A stretch of DNA of 64,000 nt from the IMG/VR virus record IMGVR_UViG_3300036715_000626, positions 124,001-188,000 of that record. One strand, given 5' to 3'. Shown piece after piece: positions 44,620-51,779 of this stretch. A program made the translations under genes and the position numbers. The notes under the pieces are model-generated. The model was given only the letters and a program-made list of their open reading frames with translations, did no database searches and had not been told where the DNA came from. The DNA is from a virus. How positions within the stretch are numbered: position 1 is the first letter of the stretch; every line of letters begins with the position of its first letter.

Positions 44620-45108
44620 ATGACATACCAAGAATGGGTAACAGATCACAATGAAAAGGTGTCTAAAATATTAAATAAATTATCTTTACAAGGAATATCT
44701 ACTATTGAAGAAATAGTAGATTACTTTGATTTTGATAGTATGGCTAAAAATGAACCTGAGTTTTGTCCACTTTATAAGGATAATATCAAATGCCACAGTA
44801 TAGAAAAACTTAATTGTTATCACTGTGCGTGTCCTCACTTTGTTATTAACAAGAATCCTGCTACTAAAGGTAAGACTACCATAGCCAGTGTATGTAGTAT
44901 TGATTCTCGCTTTAAAGATGAGTTCTACGAAAATCCAGATGAGAATAATGTAGTTAAAATACATTGTGATTGTACTAACTGCTACTTACCGCATAAGCAG
45001 TCTTATGTTTTAAAATCATTACATAACCAACAAAAAGACTATATTAAATTAAAAGAGTGTGATTCATTATTAGATTACTTACGTGTAAATCAAATGAAGA
45101 AAAAATAA
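44620..45108 (+). CDS. cysteine-rich small-domain protein (162 aa)
   Basis: The start at ATG 44620 has AAAAGG 7 nt upstream; the ATG at 44614 is too close. The Cys pattern EFCPLYKDNIKCH, LNCYHCACPHF, VCSIDSRF and HCDCTNCYLPHKQSYV resembles the probable metal-binding cysteine-rich small domain (PF04071), with its YxxCH, NCxxCxCPxx and CxxCxxPH blocks. That domain is best known near, or fused to, cobalamin biosynthesis proteins, as far as I recall. Its placement 0.7 kb from the B12-dependent RNR is therefore suggestive. It may bind zinc or an iron-sulfur cluster. It could equally be an unrelated zinc protein. Confidence 0.6.
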   Translation: MTYQEWVTDHNEKVSKILNKLSLQGISTIEEIVDYFDFDSMAKNEPEFCPLYKDNIKCHSIEKLNCYHCACPHFVINKNPATKGKTTIASVCSIDSRFKDEFYENPDENNVVKIHCDCTNCYLPHKQSYVLKSLHNQQKDYIKLKECDSLLDYLRVNQMKKK

Positions 45109-45139
45109 GACTACATACCGCATCTGCGGTATGTAGTCT
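45108..45139. terminator. hairpin terminator between convergent genes
   Basis: Arms AGACTACATACCGCA and TGCGGTATGTAGTCT. The stem begins at the last base of one stop codon and ends within the other gene's last codon. Confidence 0.9.
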
Positions 45140-45767
45140 AGTATTTAAACACGTAACCTGATGCATTTGACAAACTATCAATATCCGTAACGTTAATGTC
45201 TTGAGTACCGTCATTATTAATGATGTATACTTTAAGATAGTCACCGCTCTTAATAATTTTAAAAACATATTTAGGTATATCAGAAGTTTTTAAACTACCA
45301 TTAGAACCAAAAGTACCAGACACCACAGTTGTCTTACCGAGGTCTAATGTTAAAGCACGTTCTTTTTCTTCTAATGATTTCCAGTTACCACGGTTATTAG
45401 AATAGTATTGTGGTATCATGTTCGCCATAGAAAAACTCTCATATTGCGAGCTAGTAGTCGGCATATTCCCACACGGAGCTAAATGACCCTTATCGTACTC
45501 ACTATTTACGAAGTTATGTAATATATGTGTGTTAAGTTTAGGGTCCTCGTGAAATGCGTCCACTCTTGGTACATTATCTGCTTTACGTAAGTTAGCTGCT
45601 GTTAAGTCCTCAACGCTATAAACTGATCTATTTAGATCATTCGAGTAACAAGTTGTAAAATGTGTATATTTAACGCATTTAACTGTGTAAGGTGAAGTTA
45701 TTGAGATAAACTCGCTAGCCAACATGTTACTATATATCAATAGTAAAAGAAAAAAGATCTTAATCAT
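45138..45767 (-). CDS. secreted DNA/RNA non-specific endonuclease (209 aa)
   Basis: A metal-dependent nuclease of the NUC (beta-beta-alpha metal) family, as in Serratia nuclease and EndA. The catalytic motif YDKGHLAPCGNM (D92, H95) corresponds to DRGHLxPxxD/N. NMIPQYYSNNRGNWKSLEE provides the metal-binding Asn and the usual NRGxWxxLE helix. The N-terminus MIKIFFLLLLIYSNMLASE is a clear signal peptide, so the enzyme acts in the periplasm or outside. Cys31 and Cys40 may form a disulfide. AAGGAG precedes ATG 45767. A secreted nuclease in a phage genome could destroy incoming DNA of competitors or recycle released DNA. Confidence 0.85.
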   Translation of the reverse strand: MIKIFFLLLLIYSNMLASEFISITSPYTVKCVKYTHFTTCYSNDLNRSVYSVEDLTAANLRKADNVPRVDAFHEDPKLNTHILHNFVNSEYDKGHLAPCGNMPTTSSQYESFSMANMIPQYYSNNRGNWKSLEEKERALTLDLGKTTVVSGTFGSNGSLKTSDIPKYVFKIIKSGDYLKVYIINNDGTQDINVTDIDSLSNASGYVFKY

Positions 45768-45805
45768 CGGTACTCCTTAGTATTCAAGTAATAAAAAAAG
45801 ATTCT

Positions 45806-45833
45806 CTGTATATAGGGATATCCCTATATACAG
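45806..45833 (-). terminator. 28-bp perfect palindromic terminator
   Basis: A perfect palindrome centred on GGGATATCCC, with a T-tract following on the minus strand. It ends the leftward unit that includes the HEPN-like gene and separates it from the endonuclease gene. Confidence 0.85.
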
Positions 45834-45841
45834 TATATGAT

Positions 45842-45955
45842 TTACTCCACCTTTAGATTAGGCTCGGTTATTTTAACAATGTAACGAGTAGGGTCATTCA
45901 TCCCATCACTATCAATAACCCAATGAGCTAATCTTACAACATCAATCGGTTTCAT
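45842..45955 (-). pseudogene. frameshifted 3' part of the 84-aa gene (37 codons visible)
   Basis: A leftward frame begins MKPIDVVRLAHWVIDSDGMN and ends NLKVE before a TAA 9 nt from the hairpin. The ATG at 45955 has no ribosome site. The same frame is already protein-like before it (SLHYHNPSR), and it is +1 relative to the upstream gene ending at 45966. Removing one base near 45975-45990 would join them into one protein of about 125 aa. It is either a broken gene or an assembly error. Confidence 0.55.
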
Positions 45956-45965
45956 TCGCGATGGG

Positions 45966-46220
45966 TTATGATAATGTAGTGATACGGATATTACTGTCCG
46001 TATTGACTTCGATAATTGTCAAAGTCCAAACAGCTGTATTAAACTCTGGAAAGACACTACAAAATTTTTCTTTTTTAGCAACAGCCCAGTTATCAATACG
46101 ATCAGTCATGACTTCGATTGAATCGAAGTCACAGCTATTAAACTCATTCGCAGAAGTTACGAAACTAGTATCTGTAAGTTTTCTAGTAAGTACTCCTATA
46201 AAAACAATATTTGCCGACAT
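45966..46220 (-). CDS. unknown protein, probably frameshifted at its 3' end (84 aa)
   Basis: Unrecognised. It begins MSANIVFIGVLTRKLTDTSF, with later KKEKFCSVFPEFNTAVWTL. The start is ATG 46220, overlapping the preceding stop (TGATG), with AAGGAG 5 nt upstream. The frame closes at TAA 45966, but a +1 frame stays open to 45842 with convincing protein text, directly ahead of the terminator. Joined length is 379 nt, one base more than a multiple of three. Confidence 0.6.
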   Translation of the reverse strand: MSANIVFIGVLTRKLTDTSFVTSANEFNSCDFDSIEVMTDRIDNWAVAKKEKFCSVFPEFNTAVWTLTIIEVNTDSNIRITTLS

Positions 46221-47128
46221 CACCACTCCTTATTTTGTTGTATTTTAATATAGCCATTCTCTAGCTCATCTTCACTATATAATTCCTTCACGCACACTAT
46301 GCCTTTCACAGCATCAGTTATAACCATTTCGGAATATAACCTATGGCACATGTCTATCTCACTTTGCTTTAATGCATCACCTTTTTCAAGTTTATTAATA
46401 GCTTGTAAGTAAGCACCAAACGCACACAACTTTGCTTTATGGTTAACCACTAGCTTGAATATTACCGTATTAGACTCTAGAACACACGCTTTAGACATGT
46501 ATAGTGTATCTATAGGTATGTGCTTAAGCATAATATAAGAGCGTGAGTTATGTATAAACAAATTACGAATATGTCCTAACATTCTTAACAAATTGTATTG
46601 TTGTTTAGTTACCAATTTATTTTCATAGCACAAATCTAACGCTTCGCTATAAGAATAAATAATATCTGTGCTTAATAACAATATATTAAGTAACGCCTCA
46701 GCTGTGTCAAACATAGCTCTAAGACTCAATTCGAATCTATCGCTAAAGATTTTACAATTACCCCAGAGTAATTCCACCTTTTTAAAATTGGATGGTTTCT
46801 TACTCCCGCCGTCTTTAATTTTGATATCTTCGATTTCTTCTTTAAGCTTAATTATCGTTGTCAAGTTTTTAGAAACCATTGGTGTACCAGACTTTATAGA
46901 TTCTAAATTGTCTTCACCAGCATATGCTATGCCGTTTATTAACTCTAAAGCCACATCAGTCATTGTTACCCGTCTCATTTTTTTACTGTACATTAGTAAC
47001 TCTTTCGATTTACTATACACATCAGAACTCTCAGAACTTAAAAAGTTTCTTAAATCTGATAACTTCTTTTCTTTACCTAACCGCTCTTGTTTATCTTTAA
47101 CGGTTTCTACAACTCGAATACTTTTCAT
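46220..47128 (-). CDS. HEPN-like domain protein (302 aa)
   Basis: A helical protein. Residues about 135-200 follow the HEPN pattern: a long helix with AMFDTAEALLNILLLSTDII, a helix with YSEALDLCYENKLVTKQQYN, and then MLGHIRNLFIHNS, which contains the RNxxxH (Rx4H) motif with R188 and H193. HEPN domains with this motif are often metal-independent ribonucleases in toxin, Abi and CRISPR systems; others are inactive and structural. The N-terminal 130 residues are charged helices of unknown kind. GAGGAG precedes ATG 47128. The following gene is coupled (TGATG). It could be a phage-encoded nuclease or an unrelated helical protein with a chance motif. Confidence 0.5.
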   Translation of the reverse strand: MKSIRVVETVKDKQERLGKEKKLSDLRNFLSSESSDVYSKSKELLMYSKKMRRVTMTDVALELINGIAYAGEDNLESIKSGTPMVSKNLTTIIKLKEEIEDIKIKDGGSKKPSNFKKVELLWGNCKIFSDRFELSLRAMFDTAEALLNILLLSTDIIYSYSEALDLCYENKLVTKQQYNLLRMLGHIRNLFIHNSRSYIMLKHIPIDTLYMSKACVLESNTVIFKLVVNHKAKLCAFGAYLQAINKLEKGDALKQSEIDMCHRLYSEMVITDAVKGIVCVKELYSEDELENGYIKIQQNKEW

Positions 47129-47157
47129 TTAGACTCCTCAATCTTTATGTATAAAGC

Positions 47158-47172
47158 TATAATATAATGTGT
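47158..47172 (-). promoter_or_regulatory. promoter-like box CACATTATATTATAG
   Basis: A minus-strand copy, 30-44 nt before ATG 47128. It abuts the terminator of topA at 47171-47199, a compact terminator-promoter junction. Confidence 0.45.
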
Positions 47173-47199
47173 AAGTAGGAAGCAATGCTTCCTACTTAC
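47171..47199 (-). terminator. hairpin terminator after topA
   Basis: Arms GTAAGTAGGAAGCA and TGCTTCCTACTTAC with a 1-nt centre. It overlaps the topA stop codon at 47192. Confidence 0.85.
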
Positions 47200-49549
47200 G
47201 ATTAAACTTTTTGAAGGGTTTCTTTTTAACAGGATCGTTTTCCTGTTTCGCTATAATAGCAACGACCTCATCGACGGTTAAGTTTCTTATAGCACTTTCT
47301 AACATATCTTTAGGTAATTTAAAGTTACCTTTTGGATATCCACCACCCACCCCATGTCTGAGTATATATGGTCCAAACCGACCATTTATAATACTAATTT
47401 CTCCATAGGGATTAATCGTTTTATTCCAAAGTAATGCAGTTGCTTTCTTCTCATCAATCTCTTTGATAATATCTAATGCTCTAGATATTTCTATAGTATA
47501 GACATTATCTTGCTCTGAGTTAAGAGGATAGTATTTATTTCCAGATTTTAGATATGGACCAAACTTACCGATACCGACAATTACATTTTCCCCTTTATTA
47601 TTTTTACCCAGTATCTTAGGAATAGTTAAGTACACCAAAGCTTGTTCTAATGTTACTTCGTTAAATTTCACATCCCTAGGTACTGTCGCTACTTTAGGTT
47701 TTATCTTTTTCTCTTTATCAGGATCGCCTACCTGAATGTAGTTTCCGTAATTACCAGATTTAACTTTAATAGCTAACCCAGTTTCAGCATCTACCCCAAG
47801 CACTCGTTCTTCCGTGTATTGAACACGCTCACCATCTTCTTTAGCTACCAAATCTTTACTAAAGTTGGTATAGAAGTTACGGATAACCTCTTGCCACTCA
47901 ATTTCACCTGCGGCTATCTTATCAAACTCTGCTTCAATATTCGCAGTGAAAGCTATATCCACGATATAAGGAAAGTTCATCGTTAAGTAATCAGTAACAG
48001 CCATAGCAATAACAGTAGGTACCAGTTTCTTATCGCCATCAATCTCAACATAACCTCTGGTTGTTATGGTAGATAAAGTAGAAGCATAGGTTGATGGTCT
48101 ACCGATCCCTTCTTGCTCCATCTTCTTAACTAGAGAAGCTTCCGTGTATCTAGGAGGTGGTGATGTAAAATTTTGCTCGGCTGAAAGAACTGTATTATTA
48201 AACATGGTATTCAAAGGAACGTTAGGAAGAAACTTTTCTTTCTTACCTATACTCTCATCACCATCGTCATTACCTTCGGTATAGGCTTTCATAAACCCAG
48301 GAAATAATATCTTGGTTCCTTTAGCTACGAATTCGTATTCTCTATTAGAACCTCCATATATTTTATAGGTAGTAGTAGCAACTTTAGCTGCTGTCATTTG
48401 TGTTGCTAATGTTCTTTGCCAAATCAACGTATAGAGCTTTAACTCTTTGCTGTCAACATACCGAGCAATATCACTTGGCTTAATAGACATATCAACAGGC
48501 CGTATAGCTTCATGTGCTTCTTGGGCAGCTACTTTAGCATTACCTTTGGCGCTATAAGTTCTAGGTGAACTAAGAGCATACTCTGTTCCGTAGTCAGAGA
48601 GTATAACCCGTTTACAAGCATCAAGAACCAGCTGTGAAAGATTGAGACTATCTGTTCTCATATACGTTATAAGACCACCAGGTTGATTGGGTATACTAAA
48701 CCCACCTTCATACAGCTTCTGTGCAACAGACATAGTTTGTTTAGGAGACATACCTGCTTTGGTACTTGCTTCTTGTTGTAATGATGATGTTGTAAACGGA
48801 GCAGGAGGAGTTCTAAAACTATCCTTCTCATCAACACTACTCAGAACATAATTACTCTTATCACACTCAGCTTTTATAGTGGATGCTTGTAACTCGTTTT
48901 CTACTTTAATAACCTTACCGTTGTGTTTAGAAAATTCAGCCTTAAATGCCAGGTCAGTAAGTATGTCAAGTTTTAGCTTCCAAAATTCATCTGGTATAAA
49001 ACTTTTTATTTCACGTTCTCTGTCAACAACAATTTTAAGAGTAGAGCTTTGAACCCTACCAGCACTCAGGCCACCTTTAACTTTCTTCCATAATAGAGGA
49101 GAGAGCTTGTAACCAACGATACGATCAAGTATGCGTCTAGCCTGCTGAGCATTAACCATATTGATATCTAACTCTCTAGGGTGCTCTAACGCGTGCAGGA
49201 TAGCAGACTTGGTTATCTCGTGAAATACAATCCGTTTAGGATTGTAATTCTCAATACCTAGCGTAGGAATAAGATGCCATGATATAGCTTCACCTTCACG
49301 GTCTTCATCACTGGCTAGGTAAATAGTAGTGTCTTTACCTATATATCGTTTTAGTTCAGATATAACTCTTTTCTTATCGACAGAAACTTCGTACTGAGGA
49401 TTGAAGTTATTTTCAGTATCTACTCCTAAAGTAGATTTAGGAAGATCTCGTATATGACCATATGACGCCAGTACTTTGTATTCACTTCCTAAAAACCCAG
49501 TAAGTGTTTTGGCCTTAGCAGGAGATTCTACAATAATCAGATTTTTCAT
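47192..49549 (-). CDS. topA: DNA topoisomerase I, type IA (785 aa)
   Basis: Relaxes negatively supercoiled DNA through a transient tyrosine link. The TOPRIM domain begins KNLIIVESPAKAKTLTGFLG (E9) and has SDEDREGEA (D81, D83). The central domains include QQARRILDRIVGYKLSPLLW, and the active-site motif is GGLITYMRTDS with Tyr296. EGIGRPSTYASTL is also typical. The C-terminus has three TopoI_C repeats (GNYGNYIQVGD, GKFGPYLKSG, GRFGPYILRHG) and no CxxC zinc fingers. It ends in a basic tail. The length matches bacterial enzymes of the zinc-less kind. AAAGAGG precedes ATG 49549. A phage-borne complete topA is uncommon and fits a large, self-sufficient replicon. Confidence 0.92.
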   Translation of the reverse strand: MKNLIIVESPAKAKTLTGFLGSEYKVLASYGHIRDLPKSTLGVDTENNFNPQYEVSVDKKRVISELKRYIGKDTTIYLASDEDREGEAISWHLIPTLGIENYNPKRIVFHEITKSAILHALEHPRELDINMVNAQQARRILDRIVGYKLSPLLWKKVKGGLSAGRVQSSTLKIVVDREREIKSFIPDEFWKLKLDILTDLAFKAEFSKHNGKVIKVENELQASTIKAECDKSNYVLSSVDEKDSFRTPPAPFTTSSLQQEASTKAGMSPKQTMSVAQKLYEGGFSIPNQPGGLITYMRTDSLNLSQLVLDACKRVILSDYGTEYALSSPRTYSAKGNAKVAAQEAHEAIRPVDMSIKPSDIARYVDSKELKLYTLIWQRTLATQMTAAKVATTTYKIYGGSNREYEFVAKGTKILFPGFMKAYTEGNDDGDESIGKKEKFLPNVPLNTMFNNTVLSAEQNFTSPPPRYTEASLVKKMEQEGIGRPSTYASTLSTITTRGYVEIDGDKKLVPTVIAMAVTDYLTMNFPYIVDIAFTANIEAEFDKIAAGEIEWQEVIRNFYTNFSKDLVAKEDGERVQYTEERVLGVDAETGLAIKVKSGNYGNYIQVGDPDKEKKIKPKVATVPRDVKFNEVTLEQALVYLTIPKILGKNNKGENVIVGIGKFGPYLKSGNKYYPLNSEQDNVYTIEISRALDIIKEIDEKKATALLWNKTINPYGEISIINGRFGPYILRHGVGGGYPKGNFKLPKDMLESAIRNLTVDEVVAIIAKQENDPVKKKPFKKFNRK

Positions 49550-49569
49550 CGGACCTCTTTTGTTTATTA

Positions 49570-49670
49570 TTATTTACTAGAACGTAACTCAAATATACGT
49601 ATGTAATTATCATATTGTTCTAATAGTGAATTGCCTGGTACACATTCTTGTTGATTGTGTAAGAGTATAG
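49570..49670 (-). pseudogene. frameshifted 3' part of the 65-aa gene
   Basis: After the TAA at 49671, a -1 frame continues as INDVLTILLHNQQECVPGNS and ends IFELRSSK before TAA at 49570-49572, 20 nt before topA. The new frame is already open before the stop (from about GAAGAATTAAC). It has no start codon. Adding one base near 49685 joins the parts into a protein of 99 aa (299 nt now, 300 needed). It is either a broken gene or an assembly indel. Confidence 0.6.
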
Positions 49671-49868
49671 TTAATACATCGTTAATTCTTCAAGTCCCTT
49701 TAAAGCTTCTTTGGTTTCTTCTATACTAGGAATCTCAGGAATACCTGTTTCTTCACCTTTTTTAGGAAACTTATCATTACCACGATATTGAATATCGCGC
49801 ACATTACCATTTTTCGCTATTTCTTTACTACCACCTACAAGGTTTAACATAGGTTGGGCTATTAGCAT
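49671..49868 (-). CDS. unknown small protein, probably frameshifted at its 3' end (65 aa)
   Basis: The start is ATG 49868 with AGGAG 6 nt upstream; the longer frame to 49931 includes the promoter-like box and is not used. It begins MLIAQPMLNLVGGSKEIAKN, with a Pro/Lys-rich middle (FPKKGEETGIPEIPSIEE) and a helical end. The function is unknown. The stop is followed by a -1 frame with good protein text, so the original protein was probably about 99 aa. It lies upstream of topA in the same leftward unit. Confidence 0.6.
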   Translation of the reverse strand: MLIAQPMLNLVGGSKEIAKNGNVRDIQYRGNDKFPKKGEETGIPEIPSIEETKEALKGLEELTMY

Positions 49869-49894
49869 TGTAACTCCTCTTAATATATTGCTAC

Positions 49895-49908
49895 TTAAAT
49901 AATATGTG
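49895..49908 (-). promoter_or_regulatory. promoter-like box CACATATTATTTAA
   Basis: A minus-strand copy, 27-40 nt before ATG 49868. A TTATTTTTTTACAAA tract lies directly upstream, after the hairpin at 49929-49952. It would drive the small gene and topA. Confidence 0.55.
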
Positions 49909-49928
49909 TTTGTAAAAAAATAAGAGGA

Positions 49929-49952
49929 CACACTAGCTTAAAAGCTAGTGTG
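49929..49952 (-). terminator. hairpin terminator after the DHH gene
   Basis: An 11-bp perfect stem (CACACTAGCTT with AAGCTAGTGTG), a 2-nt loop and then the T-tract TTATTTTTTT on the minus strand. Confidence 0.9.
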
Positions 49953-49968
49953 CGTATCACTTTTTATT

Positions 49969-51186
49969 CTACTTACTGTACAGATCTACTTTAAGTTTGA
50001 AGTTGTCAACAACTTCATTATAGGTATCCCCGACAGCATCGATTAAATCGATACCTGTGTTAACATAACAATACCATGTATTGGTATGACGATTATACGA
50101 GATCTCTCCTATACAACCTTCATATTCGACAGTATTGTTACTAAAATTATTAAACTCGATATGTTTATCGTTATTAAAAATATCGTAATTAAAAATATCG
50201 TAATAATCACGAATATCAATACTTTGGTTATCAATTTCTCCAAAGGTTCTCAATAAGAACATACCCATATCAAAAACTACACCTGGTGCGGTGATGCAGT
50301 TAAAGAATTCTGCCATATCTAAGTTAGCGCTATCTAGCGGTATACTTCTACCCGCAGCATGTTTATGTCCCTTAGGAACTAATAACTTAGTTAAATCGAT
50401 ACTTGGATCAGATGATCGAAATGAAAACACTAACTCAGTAGCTGTAAAGAAATACATCATAACAAATGGATATTGTTTAGACAACTCATTACCGATTTCA
50501 GATATTAACGTAGTTGTATTTAAACAAGGTATTTCATATTTACCCCATTTAACTAACGCAGGTTGTTTAGAAGCTACTTTAGTAATAATACTTGCTTGGT
50601 ATTCTAAAATACCCTTACCGCCAGTCGTAGCTCCTAATAAAAATTCACTATCAGACACATCATACATTGTTTTAAGTGTTGATATATCATTAATGTAAAG
50701 TGATAAATAAGCATTAACTTCTTTAGAAAACGACTGTTCCCATTTCCAAATATCACGATCCTCTATATATTTAAGCATGAGAGGAACTTCTCTAAATGGA
50801 AATAAGAATTGAAATGTCAACACAGCGCCTGAATGGGTCTTATCAAAGATACAGAAATCTAAACCTGTAAGTTCTTTTTCAGCTGATTCATGATGGTCGA
50901 TTAAGACTAATGAGTTTGCCTCTTTTTCCATCGCTAATAAAGTTTCTCTATCGAATGAGAAATCTGCTATTAAAACATTTTTACCTTTAACATCCGGTTT
51001 TACCGGATTTTGCCCGTACTGAGCTGAGTATACTTCGGGTCTTTCGATACCCGCCTCGTCAGCCGCTTGGTTACAGGCGAGAATACACCCGTTACCATCC
51101 ATGCAACCCTTATGGGTAATTAAAACCCATGGTCGATCATTTTCTAAAATCGCATTTATGAATGCATCTTTTTTTTCTTGTGTCAT
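49969..51186 (-). CDS. DHH-family phosphoesterase fused to a HicB-like domain (405 aa)
   Basis: Motif I THKGCMDGNG (24-33), motif II IADFSF (73-78), motif III IDHH (96-99), the YIEDRDIWKW segment (140-149) and a GHKHAAG block (273-279, the DHHA1 GGGHxxAaG) define a DHH/DHHA1 phosphodiesterase such as NrnA/pAp-phosphatase-type nanoRNases. These degrade short oligonucleotides or cyclic dinucleotides with manganese. Residues about 352-405 (VEYEGCIGEISYNRHTNTWY, then GDTYNEVVDNFKLKVDLY) resemble a HicB antitoxin domain, with the GYxGxI strand, the GDTxxE turn and the FxxxVDxY helix. The region between contains a DYYDIFNYDIFN tandem duplication. AAGGAAG precedes ATG 51186. Confidence 0.75.
   Translation of the reverse strand: MTQEKKDAFINAILENDRPWVLITHKGCMDGNGCILACNQAADEAGIERPEVYSAQYGQNPVKPDVKGKNVLIADFSFDRETLLAMEKEANSLVLIDHHESAEKELTGLDFCIFDKTHSGAVLTFQFLFPFREVPLMLKYIEDRDIWKWEQSFSKEVNAYLSLYINDISTLKTMYDVSDSEFLLGATTGGKGILEYQASIITKVASKQPALVKWGKYEIPCLNTTTLISEIGNELSKQYPFVMMYFFTATELVFSFRSSDPSIDLTKLLVPKGHKHAAGRSIPLDSANLDMAEFFNCITAPGVVFDMGMFLLRTFGEIDNQSIDIRDYYDIFNYDIFNNDKHIEFNNFSNNTVEYEGCIGEISYNRHTNTWYCYVNTGIDLIDAVGDTYNEVVDNFKLKVDLYSK
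50176..50204 (-). repeat. 15-bp tandem duplication inside the DHH gene
   Basis: Two nearly identical 15-bp units (plus-strand AAAAATATCGTAATT), in frame, encoding the doubled (Y)DIFN-YDIFN text in the linker between the DHHA1 and HicB-like parts. Confidence 0.85.
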
Positions 51187-51210
51187 TTTACTTCCTTTTA
51201 TTTTATCTGT

Positions 51211-51226
51211 TATTATAATATAGAAC
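51211..51226 (-). promoter_or_regulatory. promoter-like box GTTCTATATTATAATA
   Basis: A minus-strand copy, 25-40 nt before ATG 51186 of the DHH gene. A T-rich tract lies upstream. Confidence 0.5.
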
Positions 51227-51261
51227 TATAAAATATTGGAACTAACATAAAAAAAGAACTA

Positions 51262-51289
51262 CTACACTAACCCAATTGGGTTAGTGTAG
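51262..51289 (-). terminator. 28-bp palindromic terminator after the 50-aa gene
   Basis: A perfect palindrome centred on CCCAATTGGG. It overlaps the stop codon of the 50-aa gene at 51281 and is followed by T-rich sequence on the minus strand. Confidence 0.88.
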
Positions 51290-51433
51290 GTAATTACAAT
51301 GTGCGAGTGAATCTATAAGCTGCTCTTGTATGTCTTGGTCTACTAGAGACCGATACTTATCAGAAGCATACTTTTTATATAACTCGAGATCTGTAGATAC
51401 GTATTGATTTGGTACTTTTACATTGTTATCCAT
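51281..51433 (-). CDS. unknown small protein (50 aa)
   Basis: A short gene beginning MDNNVKVPNQYVSTDLELYK and ending SLAHCNYLH. It has an excellent AGGAGG site 11 nt before ATG 51433, located inside the end of the 114-aa gene. Charged and helical, no motif. Its stop lies inside the terminator hairpin, so it ends the leftward unit that begins at the AAA+ ATPase. Confidence 0.65.
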   Translation of the reverse strand: MDNNVKVPNQYVSTDLELYKKYASDKYRSLVDQDIQEQLIDSLAHCNYLH

Positions 51434-51434
51434 A

Positions 51435-51779
51435 TTACAAAGAGCCTCCTATAACTCGCGCTGCAACAGATTCAATCTGGTTACTAAGGTCGTCTATGAA
51501 CGCACGCATACACGTTATAAACATCATAACGAATGCTGTTTCACTAGATAAACCACCTAGTTGAAAATGGTTTAAGATGACATCTGGAAGATAGTCACTA
51601 AGAGTAACTCCCAATGACTCCATACTTTCTTTCACTTCATCTACCATTTGATTAACACGAGTAATGTTTATTTCATTACTATTTAACTTTTGCATACTGC
51701 AAAGTTCGGTGTAACTAGGCATTATAATGTTATCAAGTTTATCAATAGCCTCTGCTACTAATTCTTTAGGTGTTTTCAT
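51435..51779 (-). CDS. unknown helical protein (114 aa)
   Basis: Unrecognised and helical. It begins MKTPKELVAEAIDKLDNIIM and has a hydrophobic helix near residues 78-97 (SSETAFVMMFITCMRAFIDD) that could be buried or membrane-near. The ATG at 51779 overlaps the TGA of the original, unshifted upstream gene (ATGA), which supports the original length of that neighbour. Confidence 0.65.
   Translation of the reverse strand: MKTPKELVAEAIDKLDNIIMPSYTELCSMQKLNSNEINITRVNQMVDEVKESMESLGVTLSDYLPDVILNHFQLGGLSSETAFVMMFITCMRAFIDDLSNQIESVAARVIGGSL

Noticed and set aside
49869-49931. N-terminal extension of the 65-aa gene (MSSYFFTNTYYLSS...)
   Set aside because: It runs through the promoter-like box and T-tract. 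The internal ATG at 49868 has a clear AGGAG site.
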